Source: an uncultured Eubacteriales bacterium (GTDB taxonomy: Bacteria > Bacillota > Clostridia > Lachnospirales > Lachnospiraceae). From it: 39,020 bases of DNA. The position numbers and the translations under genes are program-made. A model generated the notes under the pieces. It had not been told where the DNA came from, ran no database searches, and saw only the letters and a list, made by a program, of their open reading frames with translations. This document shows positions 17,658 to 26,689 of this stretch, one piece after another. The number at the start of each line of letters is the position of its first letter. Position 1 is the stretch's first letter. The stretch is taken from contig ONKP01000021.1 of NCBI GenBank assembly GCA_900318405.1, positions 1-39,020 of the forward strand. The letters run 5' to 3'.

Positions 17658-19225
17658 AGAAATCTGCCAAATCCATCATGATTCAGGGCACGATGTCCAA
17701 TGTCGGGAAAAGCCTGATCGCTGCCGGTCTCTGCCGCATCTACGCGGAAAGAGGTTTGCGTGTGGCACCTTTCAAAGGGCAGAATATGGCGCTGAATTCC
17801 TACATCACGTCGGAAGGGCTGGAGATGGGACGTGCACAGGTCATGCAGGCGGAATGTGCGGGCATCGCACCGGATGTGCGCATGAACCCTGTCCTGCTGA
17901 AACCTGTCAGCGACATGGGCTCGTCGGTCATCGTCAACGGCGAAGTGCTTGGGACCATGAAGGCGGCGGATTATTACCGTTTTAAACCGAATCTGATACC
18001 AAAGGTCCGTGAGGCTTACGAATCCCTGGCCTCCGAAAATGACCTGATCGTCATTGAGGGCGCAGGAAGTCCGGCGGAGATCAACCTGAAGGATGCCGAC
18101 GGCTTTGTGAATATGGGCATGGCAAAAATAGCGAAGGCGCCGGTGCTTCTCGTCGGGGATATCGACAGGGGCGGCGTTTTTGCCCAGCTCGAGGGCACGG
18201 TCCATTTGCTGGATCCCGATGAACGCGCCATGGTAAAAGGCCTGATCATCAATAAATTCCGCGGCGATATCCACCTGCTGGATTCCGGCGTCAGGATGAT
18301 CGAAGCGATCACAGGAATCCCCGTACTCGGTGTGACGCCGTATATGCAGCTCGATGTGGATGACGAGGACAGTCTTACGGAGCGGTTCCACGCGAAAAAC
18401 AGTTCCGACGACGCTGCGATCGATATCGCCGTGATCCGTCTTCCGCGCATTTCGAATTTTACCGATTTCAATGCCTTCGATCTGGTCAGCGGCGTTTCGA
18501 TTCGTTACTGCTCCTCCGTCCGCAGCCTCGGAAATCCGGATATGATCCTTATTCCCGGTTCGAAAAATACAATGGATGACCTTCAGTGGATGCGGGACAA
18601 CGGCCTTGAGCAGGCAATACGGGATAAAGCGGAAGAGGGTACCGTGATCTTCGGCGTGTGCGGCGGCTATCAGATGCTCGGAGAGAGCATATCTGATCCG
18701 CAGGGCGTGGAAGCAGGCGGCACGATGCGCGGCATGGGGCTTCTGCCCGTAAAAACCGTATTCGCCGGACAGAAAACCCGTCTCCAGGTTGCCGGAACCG
18801 TACAGAATACCGGCGGAATCCTGTCTTCTGTCAGCGGTCAGGAGATCAGAGGATATGAGATCCACAATGGCGTCACGGAGAGAGCGGAGGACTGCCAGCC
18901 GTTCGCTGTGCTGCATACAGAGAGTAAATCAGAAGCAAATGTGTTCCGTGAGGAAGGCGCATTTGATGCCTCTGATACAATCATTGAAGATGGCGCCCAG
19001 CACGGCAATGTTTACGGCACCTACGTACACGGCATTTTTGATCACGCGGATGCGGCGGGCAGGATCGCCCGGGCACTTGCCGCGAAGAAGGGCATTGATC
19101 CGTCCGGAATCAGCGGCACCGATTACCGTGAATACAAGGAATCACAGTACGATATTCTCGCTGATACGCTGAAAAAATATCTGGACATGGATGCCATCGA
19201 CCGCATCATTCAAAACGGTATTTGA
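17654..19225 (+). CDS. cbiP: Adenosylcobyric acid synthase (glutamine-hydrolysing)
   Basis: Amidates the b, d, e and g side chains of adenosylcobyrinate a,c-diamide. The 523-aa protein has the same architecture as CbiA: an ATPase with [13 protein letters not shown] (P-loop around residues 12-20) and [12 protein letters not shown], then a class I glutaminase with the nucleophile in [11 protein letters not shown] (C336) and YVHGIFD near the C-terminus. Translational coupling to cobD is suggested by the 4-nt overlap. It is followed by a 104-bp gap and cbiC. Confidence 0.95.
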   Translation: MKKSAKSIMIQGTMSNVGKSLIAAGLCRIYAERGLRVAPFKGQNMALNSYITSEGLEMGRAQVMQAECAGIAPDVRMNPVLLKPVSDMGSSVIVNGEVLGTMKAADYYRFKPNLIPKVREAYESLASENDLIVIEGAGSPAEINLKDADGFVNMGMAKIAKAPVLLVGDIDRGGVFAQLEGTVHLLDPDERAMVKGLIINKFRGDIHLLDSGVRMIEAITGIPVLGVTPYMQLDVDDEDSLTERFHAKNSSDDAAIDIAVIRLPRISNFTDFNAFDLVSGVSIRYCSSVRSLGNPDMILIPGSKNTMDDLQWMRDNGLEQAIRDKAEEGTVIFGVCGGYQMLGESISDPQGVEAGGTMRGMGLLPVKTVFAGQKTRLQVAGTVQNTGGILSSVSGQEIRGYEIHNGVTERAEDCQPFAVLHTESKSEANVFREEGAFDASDTIIEDGAQHGNVYGTYVHGIFDHADAAGRIARALAAKKGIDPSGISGTDYREYKESQYDILADTLKKYLDMDAIDRIIQNGI

Positions 19226-19329
19226 ATTGGACGGCTGCAACATTTATTGTTTGCATCTTAGCGTGAGAATCAAAAAACTGCCAATAAGTACACCTCAACT
19301 GTGGAGATCATTCCTTATGGAGAATCAGG

Positions 19330-19974
19330 ATGGAAATAAAGAATATCAGACCCGGAGACATTGAAAAGAAGAGCTTTGAGATTATTGCCGATGAATTGAA
19401 GAAGAGAAATATCACACTGATACCTGGTACGGAGCCGATTGTCATGCGCTGTATCCATACCAGCGCTGATTTCGACTATGCGGAAAGCCTGTATTTTTCC
19501 GATGGTGTCATTGACAGAGCCATCGAGGCACTCCGGTCCGGCGCGGATATTGTGACGGATACGCAGATGGCCATGGCCGGGATCAGTAAAAAGACACTGG
19601 CTCGCTTCGGCGGTCAGGTTCACTGCTTCATGGCTGATGAGGATGTGGCTGAAGAAGCAAAGCGGAGAGGTGTAACCCGTGCTGTTGTCAGCATGGAAAA
19701 AGCGTCGAAGCTGGAAAAGCCGCTGATCTTTGCCATTGGCAATGCGCCGACGGCACTGATCCGCACGGCTGAGCTGTATGAACAGGGAAAAATCCGGCCG
19801 GAAGCCGTGATCGGCGTTCCCGTCGGATTTGTCAACGTCGTTGCATCCAAGGAAAAGATCATGCAGACTGGTGTACCCTGCATCGTAGCCAGAGGACGCA
19901 AGGGTGGCAGCAATATCGCTGCCTGCATCTGCAATGCACTTCTGTATACAGCCTCGGGCAGGAAACTCACCTGA
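19330..19974 (+). CDS. cbiC: Cobalt-precorrin-8 methylmutase
   Basis: Moves the methyl group from C11 to C12, giving (cobalt) cobyrinate. The 214-aa protein matches CbiC/CobH in length. The catalytic-His region is RCIHTSADFDYAE. Other family segments are DTQMAMAGI, AIGNAPTALI and GVPVGFVNVVASKE, and the C-terminal RGRKGGSNIAA. It is the last cobalamin gene of the block. A small one-helix ORF starts 6 nt after its stop. Confidence 0.95.
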   Translation: MEIKNIRPGDIEKKSFEIIADELKKRNITLIPGTEPIVMRCIHTSADFDYAESLYFSDGVIDRAIEALRSGADIVTDTQMAMAGISKKTLARFGGQVHCFMADEDVAEEAKRRGVTRAVVSMEKASKLEKPLIFAIGNAPTALIRTAELYEQGKIRPEAVIGVPVGFVNVVASKEKIMQTGVPCIVARGRKGGSNIAACICNALLYTASGRKLT

Positions 19975-19979
19975 GACAA

Positions 19980-20126
19980 ATGTCACGAATCCGGTATTCA
20001 GGGTCGGGAAGGACGATCATCATTGTCATATCGATAGCAACGATGGCCATTGCGATTTTCGCACTGCCCGCTGTCATGAAAAAGCAGCAGAAAGACTATT
20101 CCTCCCACCCGTCCATCATCCGGTAG
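19980..20126 (+). CDS. Possible small single-helix membrane protein (48 aa)
   Basis: A short ORF begins just after the cbiC stop. It reads MSRIRYSGSGR, a hydrophobic stretch TIIIVISIATMAIAIFALPA (residues 12-31) and a basic-polar tail VMKKQQKDYSSHPSIIR. The positive-hydrophobic-positive pattern fits a membrane anchor. Its 3' end overlaps the end of the convergent HicB-like gene by 31 bp. I see no clear ribosome binding site, so it would need coupling to cbiC. It could be the remnant of a larger protein truncated by whatever brought in the HicB-like gene. No family recognised. Confidence 0.35.
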   Translation: MSRIRYSGSGRTIIIVISIATMAIAIFALPAVMKKQQKDYSSHPSIIR

Positions 20127-20380
20127 GTGATCAGGATTTCATGCACGGACTGATCGGGTTTCAGCGTTTTCTTCAGATCATAGGTATCGGAAGATGACGG
20201 GAGACTGTAGTCATCATCGAGCATTTCTGTCTCGATCCAGTCGTGAGCGGCAGATCGCGCGTTTTCCAGTACGTCGTCGAGAGAGTCACCGACCGCTTTG
20301 CAGTCCTCCAGATCCGGAAAAAAAGCTGTGAATTCTTCATCAGATACTTTGGTTACGATAGCAGGATAATAAAATTTCAT
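20096..20380 (-). CDS. HicB-like antitoxin, without adjacent HicA
   Basis: The 94-aa protein has the HicB RNase-H-like fold pattern: MKFYYPAIVTKV, the acidic DEEFTAFFPDLEDC (family pattern PDxPGC), GDSLDDVLENARSAAHDW and a polar tail. HicB proteins normally neutralise a small HicA RNA-cleaving toxin encoded beside them. No HicA-like ORF (a dsRBD-like protein of about 60-80 aa) is seen within 250 bp on either side. Start chosen at ATG 20380, with AAGAGGTG 6 nt upstream; the GTG at 20389 overlaps that site. It lacks a DNA-binding C-terminal domain that I can recognise. It is the only minus-strand gene among plus-strand neighbours here. Confidence 0.75.
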   Translation of the reverse strand: MKFYYPAIVTKVSDEEFTAFFPDLEDCKAVGDSLDDVLENARSAAHDWIETEMLDDDYSLPSSSDTYDLKKTLKPDQSVHEILITYRMMDGWEE

Positions 20381-20641
20381 GTGATACACCTCTTGATATT
20401 ATGTTGAAGTAAAGTTTTGCATACAGTTAACGGCTGCCACAGGGATCAACTTACTGTACGTTTTTCTGTGTCATCCTGATAACTGGCTGGCGCAACCTGT
20501 GTTTAATAATCTTAGCTTATACAGTGTAGCATCCTGATCTCCGGATAACAAGCGCACAGAACTCAAAGGATAGAGGTCTGTCACACGTCCGTCTGACGCA
20601 AAACGGTTGCCATGACTGCCTCGGAATAGTAAAATTATGTC

Positions 20642-21379
20642 ATGAAACGAAAATTGATTGCCGTCATATTATGGGTCGCCATCTGGGAATGCCTTTCTCT
20701 GGCAGTAAAGAATCCGCTGCTCCTGGCTGGTCCGTGGGACACCCTGCAGGCGCTTGGCAGGCTCGCTGTAACCGCTGATTTCTGGCTGTCGATGCTGAAC
20801 ACTTCGCTGCATATTCTCTGCGGTTTTGCTGTGGGGAGTCTTCTTGGCATCATAACAGCGGCAGCAGCGTACCGATACCGGTGGTTTTCGGATTTTTTCG
20901 GCGTGTTTATGCAGGCGATAAAATCTGTGCCGGTTGTCAGCTTTGTGCTGATCCTGCTGATCTGGACCGGGAGCCGGATGCTTTCCTTCTGGATCCCCCT
21001 GCTGGTTGTCTGGCCGGTGTTCTATCTGAACACCAAAAAAGGACTTGATGCGTCTGACCGCGGCATGCTGGAAATGGCAGATGTTTTTGGTATGCATCTG
21101 TCCGCGAAGATCCGGACGATTTACCTGCCGCAGCTGAAACCGTATTTCCTGAGCGCTTTTTCTCTGGCTCTGGGCATGTGCTGGAAAAGCGGCGTCGCTG
21201 CTGAGGTCATCGGCCAGCCGCTCGGCACGATCGGCAACGGACTGTATCGGTCGAAGATCAATCTGGACACAGCGCGGCTTTTTGCCTGGACGCTGGTCAT
21301 TGTTCTGCTGTCTGTGTTATTCGAACGGATAGCGGACTGGATTTTAAGCCGCCTGTTGGTTCACAAACCCACGAAATAA
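20642..21379 (+). CDS. ABC transporter permease, nitrate/sulfonate/taurine (SsuC/TauC/ThiX) type
   Basis: Inner-membrane permease of 245 aa with about six hydrophobic helices. It shows the BPD_transp_1 coupling (EAA) loop ADVFGMHLSAKIRTIYLPQL near residues 150-168, and the order and length typical of SsuC/TauC/ThiX permeases. It is followed by an ATPase gene at 21509, with which it should form one importer. The substrate cannot be told: no periplasmic-type binding lipoprotein is encoded in the window. Such permeases carry sulfonates, thiamine precursors or other small molecules. Confidence 0.85.
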   Translation: MKRKLIAVILWVAIWECLSLAVKNPLLLAGPWDTLQALGRLAVTADFWLSMLNTSLHILCGFAVGSLLGIITAAAAYRYRWFSDFFGVFMQAIKSVPVVSFVLILLIWTGSRMLSFWIPLLVVWPVFYLNTKKGLDASDRGMLEMADVFGMHLSAKIRTIYLPQLKPYFLSAFSLALGMCWKSGVAAEVIGQPLGTIGNGLYRSKINLDTARLFAWTLVIVLLSVLFERIADWILSRLLVHKPTK

Positions 21380-21508
21380 ATGATAGAAGAGATTGCGGAT
21401 TTATCATCTGACAGTTCCATATTTCATATGAGCGGATGTGCTGATTACCCGTTTTGAATGAGCAGATGTGACGCATTATCTGTGTTAAAATAATCTGGAG
21501 ACAACAGC

Positions 21509-22120
21509 TTGTACCTGAGAGCGGAAAATCTGACAAAAACATATGACGAGCGCACGATCTTTCAGAAACTCTCGTTTGAAATGCAGGAAGGCGGGAGACT
21601 TCTGATCACCGGCGCCTCCGGTACAGGCAAGACAACGCTGATCCGTATACTTCTCGGACTGGAGAAGCCCGACAGCGGAAGGGTGGATACGGACCTGCCG
21701 CGATCAGGAAAGGGTGCTCTGAGAGCCGGCTGTGTCTTTCAGGATGACAGGCTGGCCGGTGATTTTTCAGCTGTGGAAAATGTGGCGGCCGCTGACGGAC
21801 TGGACCGTTCCGGCTTTTCCGAGATCCGTCAGATGCTCGTCAGGCTGCTGCCGACTGACAGTATCGATCAGCCGGTCAGGGAACTTTCCGGCGGTATGCG
21901 ACGGAGAGTGTGCATCGTGCGTGCCCTGATGTCGGATGCCGGCATCATTATTTTTGACGAACCGTTCTCCGGACTCGATGAGGAGAACAGAAAACGCTGT
22001 TTTGAACTGATCCGGGAACAGCAGGGAAATCGGATGCTTATCATGACGGCACACAGCCGGACGGAAGCATACAACGATTTCCGGGAAGTGACGCCTGGTG
22101 AAAAAACTCAGGCATCATGA
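21509..22120 (+). CDS. ABC transporter ATP-binding protein
   Basis: The 203-aa nucleotide-binding subunit has Walker A TGASGTGKTT (about 34-43), Q-loop GCVFQDDRL, signature LSGGMRRRV, Walker B IIIFDEPFSGLDE and an H-loop in MTAHSRTEA. It is shorter than usual (about 240 aa) because both the region after Walker A and the C-terminus are compact. The start is a TTG with TGGAG 8 nt upstream. It partners the permease at 20642; their 129-bp gap contains no gene. Confidence 0.88.
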   Translation: MYLRAENLTKTYDERTIFQKLSFEMQEGGRLLITGASGTGKTTLIRILLGLEKPDSGRVDTDLPRSGKGALRAGCVFQDDRLAGDFSAVENVAAADGLDRSGFSEIRQMLVRLLPTDSIDQPVRELSGGMRRRVCIVRALMSDAGIIIFDEPFSGLDEENRKRCFELIREQQGNRMLIMTAHSRTEAYNDFREVTPGEKTQAS

Positions 22121-22154
22121 TGACAGGTTTTAAGATACATGATGGATCTATGCA

Positions 22155-22191
22155 GGATAGATCAGCGCAGGATAGAGCTGTAATCGGATAG
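22155..22191 (+). repeat. Three GGATAG repeats upstream of the hydrogenase
   Basis: GGATAG occurs at 22155, 22170 and 22186 (spacing 15 and 16 bp), the first two preceded by GCA and the first followed by ATCA. They lie in the 160-bp gap before the hydrogenase gene. No convincing promoter was found there. Confidence 0.35.
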
Positions 22192-22280
22192 AATTAAATA
22201 ACACAGCAATCTTATAGATCACAGTTGATACGACAATGCTGTAAGATAATGAAATAAGTGCTGTATGGGAGGGAATACAC

Positions 22281-23801
22281 ATGATTACCAATGACGCCAG
22301 TCTGGTGGAACTGAAACACAAGATCATCGAAGAGGTGGCACGGCTCGCCTGGGATGGAAATCTCGATGAGGAGCATAAGGAGGCACTGGTCTACAAGCTC
22401 TGCCCCGGACCGCTCGCACAGTACCGTTGCTGCGTGTACAAGGACCGTGAGCTCGTCAAGCAGAGAATCCGCCTTTCAGAGGGAAAAAATCCTGTCCCGG
22501 GCAGTGATTCCAAAAATATCGTACAGGTTCTGAGTCCTGCCTGCGAGGAGTGCCCGATCTCAGCTTACTCTGTCACAGACAACTGCCGGAAGTGCATGGG
22601 CCAGGCCTGCCTGAATGCGTGCAAATTCGGAGCTGTCAGCATCGGTAACCACCGCTCGCACATCGACCCCACGAAGTGCCGTGAGTGCGGCAAGTGCGCA
22701 CAGGCATGTCCGTATAACGCCATCGTCCATCTGGTAAGACCCTGCAAGAAAGCCTGCCCGGTCGGCGCCATCACCTATGATGAATACGGCATCTGTGTCA
22801 TCGATGAGGACAAGTGCATCAACTGCGGCCAGTGCATTCACGCCTGCCCGTTCGGTGCGCCGGCGTCCAAGACCTATCTCACAAAGGTCATCGACGAGAT
22901 CCGTGCCGGTAAAGAAGTCTATGCGATGTGCGCACCGGCGACGGAAGGTCAGTTCGGTGAGGATATCACGATGGCTTCGATCCGTAATGCCTGCAAACAG
23001 CTCGGTTTCAAAGATATGGCCGAGGTCGGCCTCGGCGGCGATATGACCGCTGCCTATGAGTCGGAAGAGTGGAGCGAGGCAAGAGCCGAGGGCAGAAAAA
23101 TGACGACGTCCTGCTGCTCTGCGTTTATCAACATGCTTCGGATCCACTTCCCTGACATCTACAAAAATGACATGTCTACGGTTGTCTCCCCGATGTGTGC
23201 TGTCAGCCGTTATCTGAAGGCCATCCACCCCGGCTGCGTCACCGTCTTCATCGGACCGTGCATCGCCAAGAAATCCGAGGCTGCTGACAAGAGCGTGCCG
23301 GACAACGCTGATTATGTCATGACCTACGGCGAGTTCCGTGCTTTCCTGCGAAGCAGAGATATTACGATCAAGCCGGCGGAGAACGATTATCAGCAGGCAA
23401 CGATCTTCGGCAAGAAGTTTGCCCGCTCAGGCGGTGTGGCAGGCGCAGTTCTCGAATGCATGAAGGAGCGCGGTGAAGATATATCTGATATCAAGCTGCG
23501 TCGCTGCGCCGGCGGAGAGGACTGCCGCAAGGCACTCACGCTGCTGAAGTTCAACAAGCTGCCCGAGGATTTCATCGAGGGCATGGTTTGCGATGGTGGC
23601 TGCGTGGGCGGACCGTCCAGACACCGCACGGAGATCGAAACCGTTAAGGCACGTCAGGCGCTGCTGAGCAAGGATCAGGACTGGAAGGTTCTCGAGAACC
23701 TGTCAGAATATCCGATGGATAAGTTCTCGATGCGCCGCGACGGCTCGGACGTCGGAAAACTTTGCGGCGGTCTGACGCTGAAACCGACCGAAACTCACTA
23801 A
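22281..23801 (+). CDS. Monomeric [FeFe] hydrogenase, group B type
   Basis: Cytosolic iron-only hydrogenase-like protein (506 aa). The N-terminal part has many cysteines for [4Fe-4S] clusters, including CRKCMGQACLNAC, CRECGKCAQACP and CINCGQCIHACP. The H-cluster motifs follow: L1 TTSCCSAF (residues 275-282), L2 IGPCIAKKSEA (C327) and L3 EGMVCDGGCVGGPS (C437, C441). The extra cluster ligands at CRKC and the short C-terminus match the group B family (TIGR04105-like). Its physiological role, in H2 evolution or sensing, is unsettled for this group. L1 has Ser where Pro is usual. No HydE/F/G maturase is in the window. Confidence 0.93.
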   Translation: MITNDASLVELKHKIIEEVARLAWDGNLDEEHKEALVYKLCPGPLAQYRCCVYKDRELVKQRIRLSEGKNPVPGSDSKNIVQVLSPACEECPISAYSVTDNCRKCMGQACLNACKFGAVSIGNHRSHIDPTKCRECGKCAQACPYNAIVHLVRPCKKACPVGAITYDEYGICVIDEDKCINCGQCIHACPFGAPASKTYLTKVIDEIRAGKEVYAMCAPATEGQFGEDITMASIRNACKQLGFKDMAEVGLGGDMTAAYESEEWSEARAEGRKMTTSCCSAFINMLRIHFPDIYKNDMSTVVSPMCAVSRYLKAIHPGCVTVFIGPCIAKKSEAADKSVPDNADYVMTYGEFRAFLRSRDITIKPAENDYQQATIFGKKFARSGGVAGAVLECMKERGEDISDIKLRRCAGGEDCRKALTLLKFNKLPEDFIEGMVCDGGCVGGPSRHRTEIETVKARQALLSKDQDWKVLENLSEYPMDKFSMRRDGSDVGKLCGGLTLKPTETH

Positions 23802-23838
23802 GGACTTTTCAATAGATCTACAATACTATATGCGCTGT

Positions 23839-23870
23839 GGGATTGCCGTGCCTGGTGCGCACGCAATCCC
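23839..23870 (+). terminator. Hairpin after the hydrogenase gene
   Basis: GGGATTGC (23839-23846) pairs with GCAATCCC (23863-23870), and GTGC with GCAC inside, giving 12 bp with one bulged C. Only a weak CTTTC follows, so termination is probable but not certain. Confidence 0.5.
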
Positions 23871-23977
23871 ATATGCTTTCAAAACCGCAGACGATCTTTT
23901 AGGTGCACCGTTTTATATTTCTGTCTGCAATTCGTGGTACTCATACAATATATACAGGTCTGGAGTAATAGATACAT

Positions 23978-25846
23978 ATGCAGAAACTTGCACTGGATGA
24001 CGAAATTCTCCTCAGCATCGAAAAGCCGGAGCGCTATATCGGGCGTGAGGTGAATTCCGTCGTAAAAAACAAAGCTGACGTCTCGATCCGTTTCGCCATG
24101 TGTTTCCCCGACGTCTACGAGATCGGCATGTCGCACCTGGGCATTCAGATCCTCTACGATATGTTTAACCGCATGGATGACGTGTGGTGTGAACGCGTCT
24201 ACTCGCCGTGGCCGGATCTGGACCACATCATGAGGGATAGAAACATCCCTCTTTTTGCGCTGGAATCACAGGATCCCATCCGCGATTTTGATTTTCTGGG
24301 CATCACGATCCAGTATGAAATGTGCTATGCGAATATCCTTCAGATTCTGGATCTGTCGCAGATCCCGCTGCACGCGGAGGATCGCGGCGAAGACGATCCG
24401 ATCGTCATTGGCGGAGGCCCCTGCACCTACAACCCGGAGCCCATCGCTGACTTCTTCGACATGTTCTACATCGGTGAGGGTGAGACGGTCTATCCGCAGC
24501 TCTTCGCGCTCTACCGGAAAAAGAAAAACGGTGAGATCAGCCGCAGGGAATTCCTGCGTCAGGCCGCCGGCATCGAAGGCATCTATGTACCGCAGTTTTA
24601 TCAGGCTTCATACAACGAAGACGGAACGCTGGCATCCTTCACACGGACGGATCCAACGGTCCCTGAAAAAATAACGAAGCAGATCGCCATGGATCTGGAT
24701 AGCGCACCCTACCCGGACAAACCGGTCGTGCCCTATATTCAGGCCACGCAGGACCGCGTCGTGCTGGAGATCATGCGTGGCTGCATCCGCGGCTGTCGGT
24801 TCTGTCAGGCCGGGATGATCTACCGTCCGCAGCGTGAGAAGAGCGCGGAGCGGATGGAGCAGCAGGCTGAAAAAATGCTGCGCAGCACCGGCTATGACGA
24901 GATCTCTCTGAGTTCCCTTTCCAGCAGCGACTATTCCCAGCTGAATGAACTGCTCACCTTCCTGATTGAATACTGCGACGCACACGGTGTGAATATCTCA
25001 CTGCCGTCGCTTCGGATCGATGCCTTTTCCCTTGACGTGATGAACAAGGTGCAGGACATCAAAAAGAGCAGTCTGACCTTTGCGGCAGAAGCCGGAAGCC
25101 AGCGCATGCGCGACGTGATCAACAAGGGTATCACGGAGGATGAGATCATGAACGGCGCGCTGCAGGCCTTCCGCGGTGGCTGGAACAAAGTAAAGTTCTA
25201 TTTCATGCTTGGCCTTCCGGGTGAGCATGAAGAGGATGTGCTGGAGATCGCGCACCTCTGCGAGCGTGTCGCGGAGTGCTACTACGACAACATCCCGAAG
25301 GAAAAAAGAAACGGAAAGATATCCATTACGGCAAGCAGTTCATTTTTTGTACCGAAGCCCTTCACGCCGTTTCAGTGGGCGCCGATGGACAGGCCGGAAG
25401 TGTATCTGGACAAGGCACACTCGGTCAAAGATGAAGTGCGGAGGCAGCTGAACCAGAAGAGCATCCGGTACACCTATCATGACGCCTGGGTGTCGATCCT
25501 CGAGGGCGTCTTCGCGCGTGGAGACCGGCGCATCAGCCGTGTGATCGAGACGGCATACCGGAACGGTGCGCTGTTTGACGCGTGGACGGAATATTTTGAC
25601 CGGGAGCGCTGGGAGAAGGCTTTCGCATCCTGTGGCCTCGACCCTTATTTTTACACGGCGAGGACGCGGGAGACAGATGAGCTTCTTCCGTGGGATTTCA
25701 TCGACTGCGGCGTCTCCCGGAAATTCCTTGTGCGGGAATGGGAGCGCGCAAAGGCCGGCGTGACGACGCCGAACTGCCGCGCACAGTGCAGCGGATGCGG
25801 CTGTCGCGGCTACGGAGGAGGCATCTGTTATGAGAATAAGAGTTAA
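23978..25846 (+). CDS. Radical SAM protein with N-terminal B12-binding-like domain (TIGR03960 type)
   Basis: A 622-aa protein of the TIGR03960 family, generally encoded beside a TIGR03936/DUF2344 protein, as here. The N-terminal 1-220 residues look like the cobalamin-binding-type domain (FAMCFPDVYEIGMSHLGIQI, then IVIGGGPCTYNPEP). The radical SAM core carries CIRGCRFC (C269, C273, C276) for the [4Fe-4S] cluster. The C-terminus is cysteine-rich (CRAQCSGCGCRG, then GGIC), suggesting a second metal or cluster site. It overlaps the next gene by 17 nt. Substrate unknown. RNase G and rplU in the neighbourhood hint at a role linked to RNA or the ribosome (inference). Confidence 0.88.
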   Translation: MQKLALDDEILLSIEKPERYIGREVNSVVKNKADVSIRFAMCFPDVYEIGMSHLGIQILYDMFNRMDDVWCERVYSPWPDLDHIMRDRNIPLFALESQDPIRDFDFLGITIQYEMCYANILQILDLSQIPLHAEDRGEDDPIVIGGGPCTYNPEPIADFFDMFYIGEGETVYPQLFALYRKKKNGEISRREFLRQAAGIEGIYVPQFYQASYNEDGTLASFTRTDPTVPEKITKQIAMDLDSAPYPDKPVVPYIQATQDRVVLEIMRGCIRGCRFCQAGMIYRPQREKSAERMEQQAEKMLRSTGYDEISLSSLSSSDYSQLNELLTFLIEYCDAHGVNISLPSLRIDAFSLDVMNKVQDIKKSSLTFAAEAGSQRMRDVINKGITEDEIMNGALQAFRGGWNKVKFYFMLGLPGEHEEDVLEIAHLCERVAECYYDNIPKEKRNGKISITASSSFFVPKPFTPFQWAPMDRPEVYLDKAHSVKDEVRRQLNQKSIRYTYHDAWVSILEGVFARGDRRISRVIETAYRNGALFDAWTEYFDRERWEKAFASCGLDPYFYTARTRETDELLPWDFIDCGVSRKFLVREWERAKAGVTTPNCRAQCSGCGCRGYGGGICYENKS

Positions 25847-26600
25847 ATTTACAAAGACAGGTCCTCTGAAGTTTATCGGCCATCTGGACGTCATGCGGTA
25901 TTTTCAGAAGGCGATCCGCCGCGCAGACATTCCGGCTGCCCTGTCAGAAGGGTTCAGCCCGCATATGATTATGTCATTTGCCCAGCCGCTCGGTGTGGGA
26001 AAAACGAGCAGCGGCGAGTATTTCGACCTGGATCTGAAGGAAGGCGCTATCTTCGACAGAGAAGATTTCCTGCGCCGGCTGAATGCGGAGATGGCGGACG
26101 GCATTTCCTGCGTCAACGCCGTAGAGATCCCGTCGAATAAGAAAAATAAAGGCATGTCGCAGGTTGCGGCGGCATCGTATGTGGTCAGCTTCCGGAAAGG
26201 GCGGGTGCAGTGGAACTCTCTGAAACCTGAGGAAATGGACGTTAATAAACAGAAGCCATCTGCACAGGTTGTTGCCTTCATGACACAGGAGCATATCATG
26301 GTCCTGCGCAAGACTAAAAAGAGCGAGGAAGAGACGGATATTCGCCCGTGGATCATGGATTTTCAGGCGTTGACACTCACTCCCGCGCAGCTCGCTGAGC
26401 ATCCGCAGAATGTCGAGGCGGATCCGCAGGCGTTCTCCATGCTGGTATCGGCGAAGAGCGGACAGAATCTGAAACCGGAGCTCCTGATCAAGACCTTTGC
26501 TTCGTATGCCGGACTGGAGATCCCGGAGAGCGCTGTGCTTGTCCATCGGATGGATCTGTATGCGGAGTCTGAGAATGAGAGCGGAGCAAATGTTCACTGA
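25830..26600 (+). CDS. TIGR03936 family protein (DUF2344)
   Basis: A 256-aa protein that pairs with the radical SAM protein upstream. It starts MRIRVKFTKTGPLKFIGHLDVMRYFQKAIRRA, of which RIRVKFTKTGPLKFIGHLDV is characteristic of DUF2344. It continues with AALSEGFSPHMIMSFAQPLG and ends with a region including KSGQNLKPELLIKTFA. Start is firm: GGAGGAGG is about 9 nt upstream and lies in the 3' end of the preceding gene, so the two are translationally coupled. In some genomes this domain is fused to the radical SAM protein. No function is established. Confidence 0.85.
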   Translation: MRIRVKFTKTGPLKFIGHLDVMRYFQKAIRRADIPAALSEGFSPHMIMSFAQPLGVGKTSSGEYFDLDLKEGAIFDREDFLRRLNAEMADGISCVNAVEIPSNKKNKGMSQVAAASYVVSFRKGRVQWNSLKPEEMDVNKQKPSAQVVAFMTQEHIMVLRKTKKSEEETDIRPWIMDFQALTLTPAQLAEHPQNVEADPQAFSMLVSAKSGQNLKPELLIKTFASYAGLEIPESAVLVHRMDLYAESENESGANVH

Positions 26601-26689
26601 TTGACAGAGCCTGTTAACAAAATGCTGATAAATATATTTGCAGTTGCTTCGCAGCGCTCACAACAGCTTCAGATATTGGGATACAGGAT

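Noticed and set aside
17582-18916. A 444-aa minus-strand open frame over cbiP
   Set aside because: It is the shadow of cbiP, which has intact motifs; the mirrored protein has no family features.
23839-23870. The inverted repeat after the hydrogenase as an attachment site
   Set aside because: The neighbouring genes are syntenic housekeeping genes and no integrase is present; a transcription-end hairpin explains it better.
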